16,176 nt of DNA from Deltaproteobacteria bacterium (GTDB taxonomy: Bacteria > Desulfobacterota > DSM-4660 > Desulfatiglandales > HGW-15): positions 1,113,188 through 1,129,363 of the forward strand of contig CP070840.1 in NCBI GenBank assembly GCA_020342025.1, read 5' to 3'. Below are positions 1-6,092 of the stretch, piece by piece. Numbering within the stretch: the first letter of the stretch is position 1; each line of letters begins with the position of its first letter. The position numbers and the translations under genes were made by a program. The notes beneath the pieces are model-generated. The model did not search any database and was not told where the DNA came from. It saw nothing but the letters and a program-made list of their open reading frames with translations.

Positions 1-2
1 AC

Positions 3-338
3 ATGATGGAATCCATTGCGGCCCTGCCCAAAGACGTCCAGGAGATGATTGTGTACAGTGAGTGGTCTATCAAGAACAAAAATGGAATTGGTAAGTTCCT
101 GGAGCTGAAAGGGCGGGTTTTGCCAACTATCTGCATTGAGAGGGATCTGGTATTCGAAAGCATCATCCCTCAATATGAGGAACTCATTGATGAAATGGCA
201 GCACGTGCCCCTAACGATGCGATGAGGGACCGTCTCAAGGCACTCCGCGAGCACGGATTCGAGTTTGACAAGATTCAGGAGAACCTTGCTAAGGCGGGAG
301 CAGGTAAGTTCACTCGCACAGATTCCGAAATCAAGTAA
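3..338 (+). CDS. Thioredoxin-fold protein, C-terminal part (5' end probably outside window)
   Basis: The visible 111 residues resemble the second half of the protein encoded at 427-771. Both have a stretch ending in a proline before a beta strand (here LPTICIERDLVFES, there IPSLFINGELIFDA), then a PxYEL-type helix start. In thioredoxin folds that proline is the cis-Pro facing the CxxC active site. No CxxC is visible here. The first in-frame ATG lies two bases from the window edge, so the beginning with the active site is probably upstream and this entry partial. The tail (about residues 68-111) is charged and helical and extends beyond the relative's end. The gene is followed by a hairpin terminator. 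Specific partner unknown. Fold assignment is moderately sure; a genuine short protein starting at position 3 or 6 is the alternative. Confidence 0.6.
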   Translation: MMESIAALPKDVQEMIVYSEWSIKNKNGIGKFLELKGRVLPTICIERDLVFESIIPQYEELIDEMAARAPNDAMRDRLKALREHGFEFDKIQENLAKAGAGKFTRTDSEIK

Positions 339-368
339 GATTGACCACAAAACAACTAAACTTGAAGC

Positions 369-393
369 CAGGGGCTCCGTTTAGGGGCCCCTG
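369..393 (+). terminator. Hairpin terminator after the first gene
   Basis: A 10-bp stem, CAGGGGCTCC (369-378) with GGGGCCCCTG (384-393) including one G-U pair, closes a 5-nt loop. It lies about 30 nt after the stop of the first gene and is followed by a T-rich stretch (TTATCATCATTTT). The T tract is interrupted, so termination may be partial and allow read-through into the next gene. Confidence 0.6.
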
Positions 394-426
394 TTATCAT
401 CATTTTGCGATTCCCGGGTAAAAGGG

Positions 427-771
427 ATGGAATCTAACGGATTCATCCACATAGAGATTATCCATCAGGGAGATCATTGCCCTGCATGCCAGTATATGGC
501 CGAGGCCGTCGAGGAAGTGATACCGGCATACGGTGAATTGATCCACTTCACCAAAGTGGACTATATGAAAAGCAAGAAACATGCACGCCGCTTTTATGAA
601 CTCTCTGTCTCCCTCTATGGAGAAGAGGAATTGAAAAAGCGGTTGAGATGTGCACCCATACCCTCGTTATTCATTAATGGGGAACTCATTTTCGACGCCA
701 TACCTCCTCGCTATGAACTCGTTGATGCCATAGAGTCTGCTTTAGAAAAACATGGCCTTTCAAAGCCTTGA
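427..771 (+). CDS. Thioredoxin-fold protein with CPAC active site
   Basis: This 114-residue protein has a first beta strand (FIHIEII), then a CPAC dithiol at residues 18-21 starting an alpha helix, a long helical insertion (about residues 45-75), and a cis-Pro at P79 before the strand SLFINGEL. This order is that of thioredoxin and glutaredoxin folds. CPAC differs from the usual CGPC and suggests a specialised disulfide reductase or metal-thiol carrier. It resembles the truncated upstream gene, so the two look like tandem relatives. The ATG at 427 is directly preceded by AAAGGG with no spacer, a poor ribosome-binding arrangement, yet no better in-frame start fits before the first strand. The redox partner could be the TrxR-like protein at 3317 (inference). 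Fold call is firm; substrate unknown. Confidence 0.75.
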   Translation: MESNGFIHIEIIHQGDHCPACQYMAEAVEEVIPAYGELIHFTKVDYMKSKKHARRFYELSVSLYGEEELKKRLRCAPIPSLFINGELIFDAIPPRYELVDAIESALEKHGLSKP

Positions 772-981
772 AATAGTATTGGCCACCACAAGAATACCCT
801 CAATCCTGATAAGTTACAGAAAATTTCAATGCAACAAATTCCTACCGAAACAGAATGAAAAGAATCCCTTCCACACTTTTCAATTTTCCCATTATGCATT
901 TGAAGTCGGCCTCTCCGAACGCCATGCTGAAAAGAGAATGTTTCATCGATTGCCAACCACTGAACTTCTTTTAAAGGACTT

Positions 982-1290
982 GTGAAGTTTATGATTAACC
1001 ATGAGGTGATACAGAAGTTTCAACAGTTTGTTATTGAACACGGCCTGCCGAAAACGGATATGGCCCTTTTTGGAATTAAGTGCCCTTATTGTGGAAAATC
1101 GGACCGTATTAGACAGTTAGAGCCTCCGGATGAATTGCAAGAAGGTATGGATCCTGACCATATTAACAAATACACAGAACTTTGGAAGAATCTCACACCC
1201 TCACGCGGATCTCTTGGTGTGTGTAAATTCTGTAACAATCCCCTCAATCTTTTTTTAGCGGAGGGAAAAGCTGAAGGCCTGTCTAGATGA
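982..1290 (+). CDS. Small zinc-ribbon protein, function unknown
   Basis: A 102-residue protein with two CxxC pairs, CPYCG (C34, C37) and CKFC (C81, C84), spaced as in a zinc ribbon or rubredoxin-like knuckle that binds one Zn or Fe ion. The 43 residues between the pairs are acidic and helical (EPPDELQEGMDPDH). I do not recognise a named family. The start is ambiguous: GTG at 982 follows AAAGGA (973-978) with only 3 nt, while ATG at 991 has a 12-nt spacing; the protein is otherwise unaffected. It lies among thiol-redox genes, 210 bp after the CPAC protein and upstream of the CKRC protein, which suggests a metal or thiol-handling role (inference). Confidence 0.6.
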   Translation: MKFMINHEVIQKFQQFVIEHGLPKTDMALFGIKCPYCGKSDRIRQLEPPDELQEGMDPDHINKYTELWKNLTPSRGSLGVCKFCNNPLNLFLAEGKAEGLSR

Positions 1291-1295
1291 CAATA

Positions 1296-1374
1296 GTTAC
1301 GAGTTCCTCGTTTCAAGTTAGGCGTTGATGACCGCCCTTTTTACAACTCGGAACGCGAAACTCGCAACTCGGAA
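1296..1374. repeat. CGAGTT-type imperfect inverted repeat
   Basis: Just after the stop of the zinc-ribbon gene, a left arm around 1296-1314 (ACGAGTTCCTCGTTTC) is imperfectly complementary to a right arm around 1348-1374 (GAAACTCGCAACTCGG), so the transcript could fold into a long imperfect hairpin. It ends right before the strong ribosome-binding site of the next gene. It is probably one of the short intergenic repeat families of this genome; it might also act as a weak terminator or mRNA stabiliser. No second copy is present in the window. Confidence 0.4.
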
Positions 1375-1386
1375 GGAGGTTGAAGC

Positions 1387-1635
1387 ATGAAAGTTGAGAT
1401 ATTAGGGCCAGGGTGTAAACGTTGTGACCAGCTCTATGAAAACACCGTGTCTGCCGTATCGGATCTGGATTCACACGCGGATATTGAGGTGACGAAAGTC
1501 AAGGACGTGGATTACTTCACCAAAATGGGTGTCTTTATGACGCCGGGTCTCGTGATCGACGGGAAGGTGGCGTCTGTGGGCAAAGTCCTTTCTGTTGAAC
1601 AGGTGAAAGAGAAGATAAAGGAGAACATGCCTTAG
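1387..1635 (+). CDS. Minimal thioredoxin-like disulfide protein with CKRC site (TIGR00412-like)
   Basis: An 82-residue protein matching the small redox-active disulfide protein type: strand MKVEILGPG, active site C10-K-R-C13, helix, strand, cis-Pro at P53 in the MTPGLVIDG segment, and a final strand-helix (KVLSVEQVKEKI). Length and motif order match the family. Such proteins pass electrons as dithiol/disulfide and are often found beside permeases, metal-resistance genes or TrxR-like flavoproteins; the CKRC pair could also bind a thiophilic metal. The start is well supported by GGAAGGAGG about 8 nt upstream. A 505-bp gene-free stretch follows. The TrxR-like protein at 3317 is a plausible electron donor (inference). 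Confidence 0.85.
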   Translation: MKVEILGPGCKRCDQLYENTVSAVSDLDSHADIEVTKVKDVDYFTKMGVFMTPGLVIDGKVASVGKVLSVEQVKEKIKENMP

Positions 1636-1696
1636 ACGGATAATGCCACAGTCATGCTAAGGGCTGAGAACCATGTCTTGGTGCTCTAAGCGAAGT

Positions 1697-2066
1697 GATA
1701 CCGGATACCGGATTCTGGATGCCTGATGCTGCGTGCAACCTAAAACATAGGATGCTGATAAGAACGCAATAATAATCTCCACACGGTCATTGCGAGCCCT
1801 TCGAGTACCTCAGGGTAAACTCCCTGAAGGGAGCGCGGCAATCTCATCCTTCATGCCGAGATGGCGGAGCCTGTTCCGAGCCAGATACTTTCTAAGAAAG
1901 CACAACGAAAAAAGATGAGATTGCTTCGCCCCCGAATCTATGGGGGCTCGCAATGACGGGCGAGGAATCCCTCTCCTCGCAATGACACCGTAGTTATCGC
2001 GTCTGTATTAGGTATGGAACAGGAGCTTTTTCTGAATCCGGTATCCGGAATCCCGTATCCGGTATC
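1697..2066. repeat. Outer inverted repeat with GATACCGGATACCGG-type arms
   Basis: The left arm GATACCGGATACCGGATTC (1697-1715) has its reverse complement, with one mismatch, at 2048-2066 (GAATCCCGTATCCGGTATC); a further partial copy of the unit lies at 2035-2047. The arms enclose the separate 1786-1986 element, so this is a nest of two repeat families. Together they fill most of the 505-bp gap between the CKRC gene and the CobW-type gene, where I see no coding sequence. It may be a non-autonomous mobile element or a REP-like structure; no transposase is present. Confidence 0.6.
1786..1986. repeat. Palindromic repeat, GTCATTGCGAG...CTCGCAATGAC family, copy 1
   Basis: It opens with GTCATTGCGAG (1786-1796) and GCAATCTCATC (1838-1848) and closes with GATGAGATTGC (1914-1924) and CTCGCAATGAC (1947-1957). 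A second right terminus, CTCGCAATGAC, lies at 1976-1986. Termini and subterminal GCAATCTC/GAGATTGC blocks are shared with the elements at 8209-8302 and 15003-15123, while interiors differ. This is the layout of a REP/MITE-like family. No coding capacity is expected. Confidence 0.8.
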
Positions 2067-2140
2067 AGATTGTTCCTTCCGCCTGACTTGGTTGCAAGAA
2101 ATTGAGTCAACACCGTTGCAGGGATTCTATGAGGTAGCTT

Positions 2141-3181
2141 ATGTCTGAATTTACGGGTGTCTATCTTATTACCGGTTTCCTGGGAAGCGGGAAAACCACC
2201 TTTTTGAACCGCATCATTGACAAGTTCCCAAAGGACAAAAAGCTCACGATTTTGATGAACGAGTTCGGTGAGATCGGAATAGATGGCACTCTGATTGAGG
2301 GCGAAGAACTTGACATGATGGAAATCAGCAAGGGTTCCATCTTCTGTGTCTGTGTAAAAACCGATTTCATCAAGGGCCTATATGAACTGAACAAGACCGT
2401 TCAGCCCGATGTGCTCATCATCGAATCCACAGGCGTTGCCAATCCTTCCGACCTGAAAAGAGATTTGAAACTCCCCATATTTGACGATCGATTCCAATTC
2501 ATGGAACAGTTCTGCGTCCTTGACGCCGCACACTTCCTGGATGCTTACGGCGCATACGCCTCCTTGGAGAAGCAGATTGCCTCTTCCACCGTGTTCATCA
2601 TAAACAAGACCGACCTGGCACCCACAGAGACCATCGAAGAAGTCAAAAAGGTGGTCCATCAATTCCATCCCGACCCATACTTTTTTGAGACCACCTATGC
2701 GGATATACCCTTGGAACAATTCCTTTTCCCCGAGGAGCAGGCCACGCAAGTTGCCGAAGAATCTGTCCCCAAAAGACGTGAAAGGCGCGTGTTGTCGGAG
2801 AATGAACTAGATAAGTTCGTTGATGACCTCCTCGACGACCCTGATCTTGAAATCACCCCGCCAGACCGCTTGCTCTCGGTGACCTATCACTGGTCGGGGA
2901 ATGACCTTGAACAGGTGAGAGAAATGGCGGGGAGGCTACCCTCTTCTGTGGTGCGGGCGAAAGGCTTCATAAAGGAGAAGGGCCAGATCTATATTTTCAA
3001 TTATGTTATGGGAGACTGGACCATTGAGGAATCAGATATCCCTGAGGATCGCATTGAGCATATGAATGTGGTGGTCTTCATCGGGCCGCCCGAATCCATG
3101 GAAGGCATTGAAGAGGCCTCCAAAACCGGACATTGGTCGAGCCTGGGAGCCTTTCAACCCATGTCACAGGTAGAAAAGTAA
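2141..3181 (+). CDS. CobW/COG0523-type G3E GTPase with altered CxCC motif
   Basis: This 346-residue protein has a Walker A GFLGSGKTT at residues 12-20, a NEFGEIGID switch-like segment at 40-48, the IESTG motif near 95-98 and the NKTD guanine-specificity motif at 155-158, all typical of G3E GTPases that serve as metallochaperones or activate metalloenzymes. After a charged linker (about 205-240) comes a CobW C-terminal-type domain ending near residue 330. The family's metal-binding motif is normally CxCC; here the segment reads GSIFCVCVKTDF, so only C69 and C71 remain and the third cysteine is valine. Ribosome-binding GAGGT lies 5 nt before the ATG. It is followed by a hairpin repeat and the TrxR-like gene. 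The metal (cobalt, zinc or other) and client are unknown. Confidence 0.85.
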   Translation: MSEFTGVYLITGFLGSGKTTFLNRIIDKFPKDKKLTILMNEFGEIGIDGTLIEGEELDMMEISKGSIFCVCVKTDFIKGLYELNKTVQPDVLIIESTGVANPSDLKRDLKLPIFDDRFQFMEQFCVLDAAHFLDAYGAYASLEKQIASSTVFIINKTDLAPTETIEEVKKVVHQFHPDPYFFETTYADIPLEQFLFPEEQATQVAEESVPKRRERRVLSENELDKFVDDLLDDPDLEITPPDRLLSVTYHWSGNDLEQVREMAGRLPSSVVRAKGFIKEKGQIYIFNYVMGDWTIEESDIPEDRIEHMNVVVFIGPPESMEGIEEASKTGHWSSLGAFQPMSQVEK

Positions 3182-3186
3182 ATTTT

Positions 3187-3295
3187 GAATTGAGGAATTG
3201 AGAAATTGAGGAATTGGGGAATTAAAGAAATTCAAGTACCCGAATTCCCCGCAATTTCCCAATCCCTAAATCCCTGAATTCCCAAATTCCTAAAT
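3187..3295. repeat. AT-rich GAGGAATT hairpin repeat
   Basis: The left half (3187-3232) is built from reiterated GAATTGAG/GGAATTG units and the right half (3241-3295) from complementary AATTCCC/CAATTTCCC units, so the 109-nt stretch can fold into a long imperfect hairpin. It fills the gap between the CobW-type gene and the TrxR-like gene, whose ribosome-binding GGGGAG follows at 3303-3308. It may be a replication-slippage product, a mobile hairpin, or an RNA structure uncoupling expression of the two genes. Confidence 0.7.
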
Positions 3296-3316
3296 CTTCA
3301 ATGGGGAGAACTCATC

Positions 3317-4240
3317 ATGGCAAATAATCAGTATGACCTAATGATTGTGGGTGCTGGCCCCGGTGGAATAACCGCTGCCCTCTACGGCCAGCGCTTGGGA
3401 TTGAGCACCGTTGTTTTCGGTGACATACCGGGGGGGAGTGTCTACATGATCGAAAACTTGGCCAACTACCCTGGATTCATCGGGGGAGTGCCTGGCACCC
3501 AGTTCGGTACGATGGCCTTCAAGCAGGCCCAAGACGAGGGGGCCTTCTTTACGATGACCCGCGTGGATAGGTTCGGGCAGGAGGGCGGGTCGTTTTTGGG
3601 AACTGACGTGGACGGCAAGGATTATGCCGCCCCGAGCGCTATTGTGGCAACGGGACGGGTACCTAAGAGATTGGCGATTCGTAATCCCAATATGCGAGGT
3701 ATTCACTTCTGTTCTATATGCGATGGTCCCCTTTTCAGAGGGAGGAATGCCACGTTAGCCGTCGTCGGCAGCGACAACGCGGCTGGCCAGCATGCCCTTT
3801 CCCTATCAAGAATCGCGGAAAAGGTGGTGCTCATATGCCGCAGCAGCAGACTTAAGATGGACGCCGCACACCAGAAACTTGTCGAAGCACAAGATAATAT
3901 CGACATTTTCTTGAATTCGGAGGTCGTTGACCTAAGCGGCCAGGATCTCCTTGAGGCCTTGGTGGTTTCCACAAAAGAGGGAGAAAAAAGGGAAATAGTT
4001 GCCGACGGTGTATTTCTGGCCATTGGGTGGACGCCGAGCACTTCAATGCTGGATATCCAGGTAGAAACCACCTCTGAGGGATACATCAAGACGGATGAAA
4101 GACTCATGAGCTCCGTTCCAGGGCTTTTCGCTGCGGGGGACGTAAGGGACAAGAATGTTCGGCAGGTGCTCACGGCTTGTGCGGATGGGGCAAGGGCTGC
4201 CACATATGCTGCAGAATACTTGGAGAGAATGAATCCGTAG
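3317..4240 (+). CDS. Thioredoxin-reductase-like flavoprotein with divergent NAD(P)H site
   Basis: The 307 residues follow the low-molecular-weight thioredoxin reductase plan. There is an N-terminal FAD-binding GAGPGG (12-17), an ATGR segment near 111-114, a redox-active C132-S-I-C135 followed by DG, a second Rossmann domain, the IGWTP stretch near 236-240 and the C-terminal FAAGDV FAD motif. These enzymes pass electrons through FAD to a CxxC and then to thioredoxins. The second Rossmann domain is odd: the usual GGGxSA/GGGNTA reads GSDNAA (151-156), and the NADPH-phosphate-binding HRRxxxR reads CRSSRLK (174-180). NADPH use is therefore doubtful; NADH, ferredoxin or another donor is possible. 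The start has GGGGAG 8 nt upstream. Its stop is 5 nt from the convergent cbiR stop. The small CxxC proteins nearby are likely partners (inference). Confidence 0.85.
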   Translation: MANNQYDLMIVGAGPGGITAALYGQRLGLSTVVFGDIPGGSVYMIENLANYPGFIGGVPGTQFGTMAFKQAQDEGAFFTMTRVDRFGQEGGSFLGTDVDGKDYAAPSAIVATGRVPKRLAIRNPNMRGIHFCSICDGPLFRGRNATLAVVGSDNAAGQHALSLSRIAEKVVLICRSSRLKMDAAHQKLVEAQDNIDIFLNSEVVDLSGQDLLEALVVSTKEGEKREIVADGVFLAIGWTPSTSMLDIQVETTSEGYIKTDERLMSSVPGLFAAGDVRDKNVRQVLTACADGARAATYAAEYLERMNP

Positions 4241-4245
4241 AAAAA

Positions 4246-5088
4246 TCAGGGTCTTTCGAGGAGAATATCCATGGACTCCCCCAGGTCTCGTGGGCTGAAC
4301 ATTTCTAAGAGTAACACACCCTGAAAGGAGGCCTTTTTCAAATATCGCAACCAGCCAGCCAGCAAGTCCCTGGGCATAACAGAAAGGCTCAAATGCTCCT
4401 CATATCCCCGCACGCCATGGAGGTGGATCGCCCGTGTGACATTCAAATACTGTTTCATAACCCCCATCACATCTTCCTGCCCGAGCACCAGGTGCCCAAT
4501 GTCCAGACAGAATCCGCAAAACCCTTCCTCCCAAAAGGGCTCCAAGAAAGAGGGAGAATAATTGATGTTTTCCACAAGTAATTTGTTCCCCTGCCCTATT
4601 CCCTCATAAAGCACCTCCAAAGACTCCAAGGCCCGCTTCGTCCATCCATCCCAATCTTGTTCATTTCCTGTGTGGAAATACAGGTTTGGCACAGGTACGA
4701 GTGTGGGCGCTGTAAAAGGGATGTGAAGCACATAGTGACTAAGATCAACTTCCGCCAGTTCTAGAAAGAGCTTTCTGGCGAGTTCTAAGGATTCCTTTCG
4801 TCTTAATCTATCCGAGGAGGCTATCTCCAAAGAGTCTGGTAGGTGTACTGTAAAAGTGACATCTTTCTGCTTCCCTATTTCCCTGAGGGTGCGAATCTCT
4901 TTAGGGCCAGGAATATTGTGAAGGAAAGGCGTGTGAAAAAGAATGATCTCAATATGATCCACACGCTCTGCCAATAGCCGTACATTTTCAAGTAGATCCT
5001 CTCCGAATACCATGGAAGGAGCGCCAATTTTATAGGGCAGTTTGGGATAGGCATTATTCATTGAATCCTGATACTCCAGATCCTTCAT
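4246..5088 (-). CDS. cbiR: Probable cobamide-remodelling phosphodiesterase CbiR (AP endonuclease 2-like TIM barrel)
   Basis: A 280-residue xylose-isomerase/AP-endonuclease-2-type TIM barrel. Candidate metal or catalytic residues sit at strand ends: E47, H82 (TVHLP), H122 (VLHIP), E173 (LLVEN), D196 and H199 (LDIGH), H222/H224 (IHLHG), H232 and E262 (LLEM). The opening PYKIGAPSMVFGEDLLENVR, followed by a strand ending IEIILF, is the pattern I associate with CbiR, which hydrolyses the phosphodiester of cobamides so that the lower ligand can be exchanged. The cobO gene in the same window supports this. It is the only minus-strand gene and is convergent with the TrxR-like gene. Starts at 5088 and at 5061 (AGGA 4 nt upstream) are both possible. 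The alternative is a generic sugar-phosphate isomerase-like barrel. Confidence 0.7.
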   Translation of the reverse strand: MKDLEYQDSMNNAYPKLPYKIGAPSMVFGEDLLENVRLLAERVDHIEIILFHTPFLHNIPGPKEIRTLREIGKQKDVTFTVHLPDSLEIASSDRLRRKESLELARKLFLELAEVDLSHYVLHIPFTAPTLVPVPNLYFHTGNEQDWDGWTKRALESLEVLYEGIGQGNKLLVENINYSPSFLEPFWEEGFCGFCLDIGHLVLGQEDVMGVMKQYLNVTRAIHLHGVRGYEEHLSLSVMPRDLLAGWLRYLKKASFQGVLLLEMFSPRDLGESMDILLERP

Positions 5089-5160
5089 CCATTATCACTT
5101 CTTCCCCGTTAACGCAACGAAATGGGGCTTCAAGTCCGTCCAGGTTATGACGAGGCATAC

Positions 5161-5312
5161 GAGACTGTCGAAAAACCGGCTTTTGAGAGGCTGATGGAAA
5201 ATGCCCAGATGCAAGGCTTCCGAAATCCCGAGGAATGAGGCGTACATAGACCTACGCCGCAGTGACGAGGGATGAGGGTAACGAAGCAGATGGGCGTTTT
5301 CCATCAGCCTCT
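5161..5312. repeat. Palindromic repeat element, GAGACTGTCGAAAAA family, copy 1
   Basis: The left arm AGAGGCTGATGGAAAATGCCCA (5186-5207) has its reverse complement, with one mismatch, at 5291-5312. The interior holds a GGCGTA/TACGCC hairpin and a direct repeat (CGAGGAATGAGG, CGAGGGATGAGG). The lead-in GAGACTGTCGAAAAA (5161-5175) is shared with the second copy at 16045. It lies between cbiR and the unknown gene at 5386, with no coding sequence of its own that I believe. The form suggests a non-autonomous mobile element or structured REP-like repeat. Confidence 0.8.
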
Positions 5313-5385
5313 ACGGTAGTCTTTACATGCGTTCAAGGAATCGTGTAGGATAGTTGTGATCTTTGTTCTGTAGGCACCTATCGAA

Positions 5386-5805
5386 ATGGAGAAAAAGAAA
5401 TCCCCGCAGGAAAGCTGGAATCGCCAGACGGTTCCGGAGGGCCAAAATATATACCTGAGGCAAATGGGAGGCCTCACATTAGGTGAGAACGTCTTCCACC
5501 GCCCCATGTACATGGATCTTATTGAGGTGCTTGATCTCATCCGGCTCGTTCTCCAGGAGAAGCTCCAGGCAGAGATCGAATATTTCAGGACCGTTGAAAG
5601 TGGTACCGTGGAAGAATATGTGATCACCGAAAAAGAGGGGGTGCGAAAAAATCTTCTCTTTCGAGTGTGGCCCGTTCTCTATGGTCATGACAAAAGGCTG
5701 GATTGCAGAATTTATGAAGGGGGTCAAAGGATGAGTGAATTGATTATGTATTATCTTGGCCTTTGCGCCAAGACAAATAATGCAAAATTGGTCCACAAGA
5801 AATGA
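5386..5805 (+). CDS. Hypothetical protein, function unknown
   Basis: I do not recognise this 139-residue protein. It is mixed charged/hydrophobic without signal peptide, membrane segment or CxxC. A helix-prone stretch DLIEVLDLIRLVLQEKLQAE (about residues 44-63) is followed by alternating segments that look like beta strands (EEYVITEK, KNLLFRVWPVLY, LDCRIYEG), then a helix with two isolated cysteines in the second half. No strong ribosome-binding site precedes the ATG at 5386; an internal ATG at 5464 is an alternative that would drop 26 residues. It stands alone between two repeat elements, so its neighbours say little. Coding status rests on length and plausible amino-acid composition. Confidence 0.5.
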   Translation: MEKKKSPQESWNRQTVPEGQNIYLRQMGGLTLGENVFHRPMYMDLIEVLDLIRLVLQEKLQAEIEYFRTVESGTVEEYVITEKEGVRKNLLFRVWPVLYGHDKRLDCRIYEGGQRMSELIMYYLGLCAKTNNAKLVHKK

Positions 5806-5844
5806 GGATAAAACAAAGAGGCTGTGTCGCCATTCGGCAAGACT

Positions 5845-5985
5845 GTCATTCCGGGCGAGCTCCGCAATCCTGCCTCGTACTCGATAGGGGGTTGAGCGAG
5901 ACCCGGAATCCAGGAGGCGAGCGAAAAATTAAATCACTCTGGATCCCGGCTCGCATCCCGCTCCGCGGGATTTGGCCGGGATGAC
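5845..5985. repeat. Palindromic repeat, GTCATTCCGGG...CCGGGATGAC family
   Basis: It begins GTCATTCCGGG (5845-5855) and ends CCGGGATGAC (5976-5985), near-perfect complements. Internal blocks (GACCCGGAATCCAGG near 5899-5913 and CTCTGGATCCCGG near 5937-5949) are also complementary. This matches the widely scattered bacterial repeat type with GTCATTCC termini and a CCGGAATCCAG/CTGGATCCCGG core. It fills most of the gap between the unknown gene and the AAA+ gene and may carry or disturb the latter's upstream region. A 60-codon open frame through it is not considered a gene. Confidence 0.75.
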
Positions 5986-6092
5986 AAATTCCGACGCCGC
6001 CTCCAGAGGCAGGGGAAGGGAGATGGGCTAGTGGCGGGAAAATGCTTTCTGTGCATGAAATATGAAATCAAAACTAGAGGGCTAAAATCAGA

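Noticed and set aside
752..985. 77-codon frame after the CPAC gene, its stop overlapping the GTG at 982
   Set aside because: It overlaps the end of the CPAC gene, has no ribosome-binding site and an amino-acid mix unlike a folded protein; the GTGA overlap with the zinc-ribbon gene is the only point in favour.
3703..4203. Long 166-codon minus-strand frame opposite the TrxR-like gene
   Set aside because: It lies wholly within a gene with clear FAD and CxxC motifs; its translation is Ser-rich and low in motifs, as antisense frames are.
5095..5304. 69-codon minus-strand frame through the 5161 repeat
   Set aside because: Most of it is the translated palindrome; such frames arise wherever this repeat occurs and are not evidence of a gene.
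5802..5984. 60-codon frame through the GTCATTCC repeat
   Set aside because: Entirely repeat-derived sequence with hairpin arms; no ribosome-binding site.
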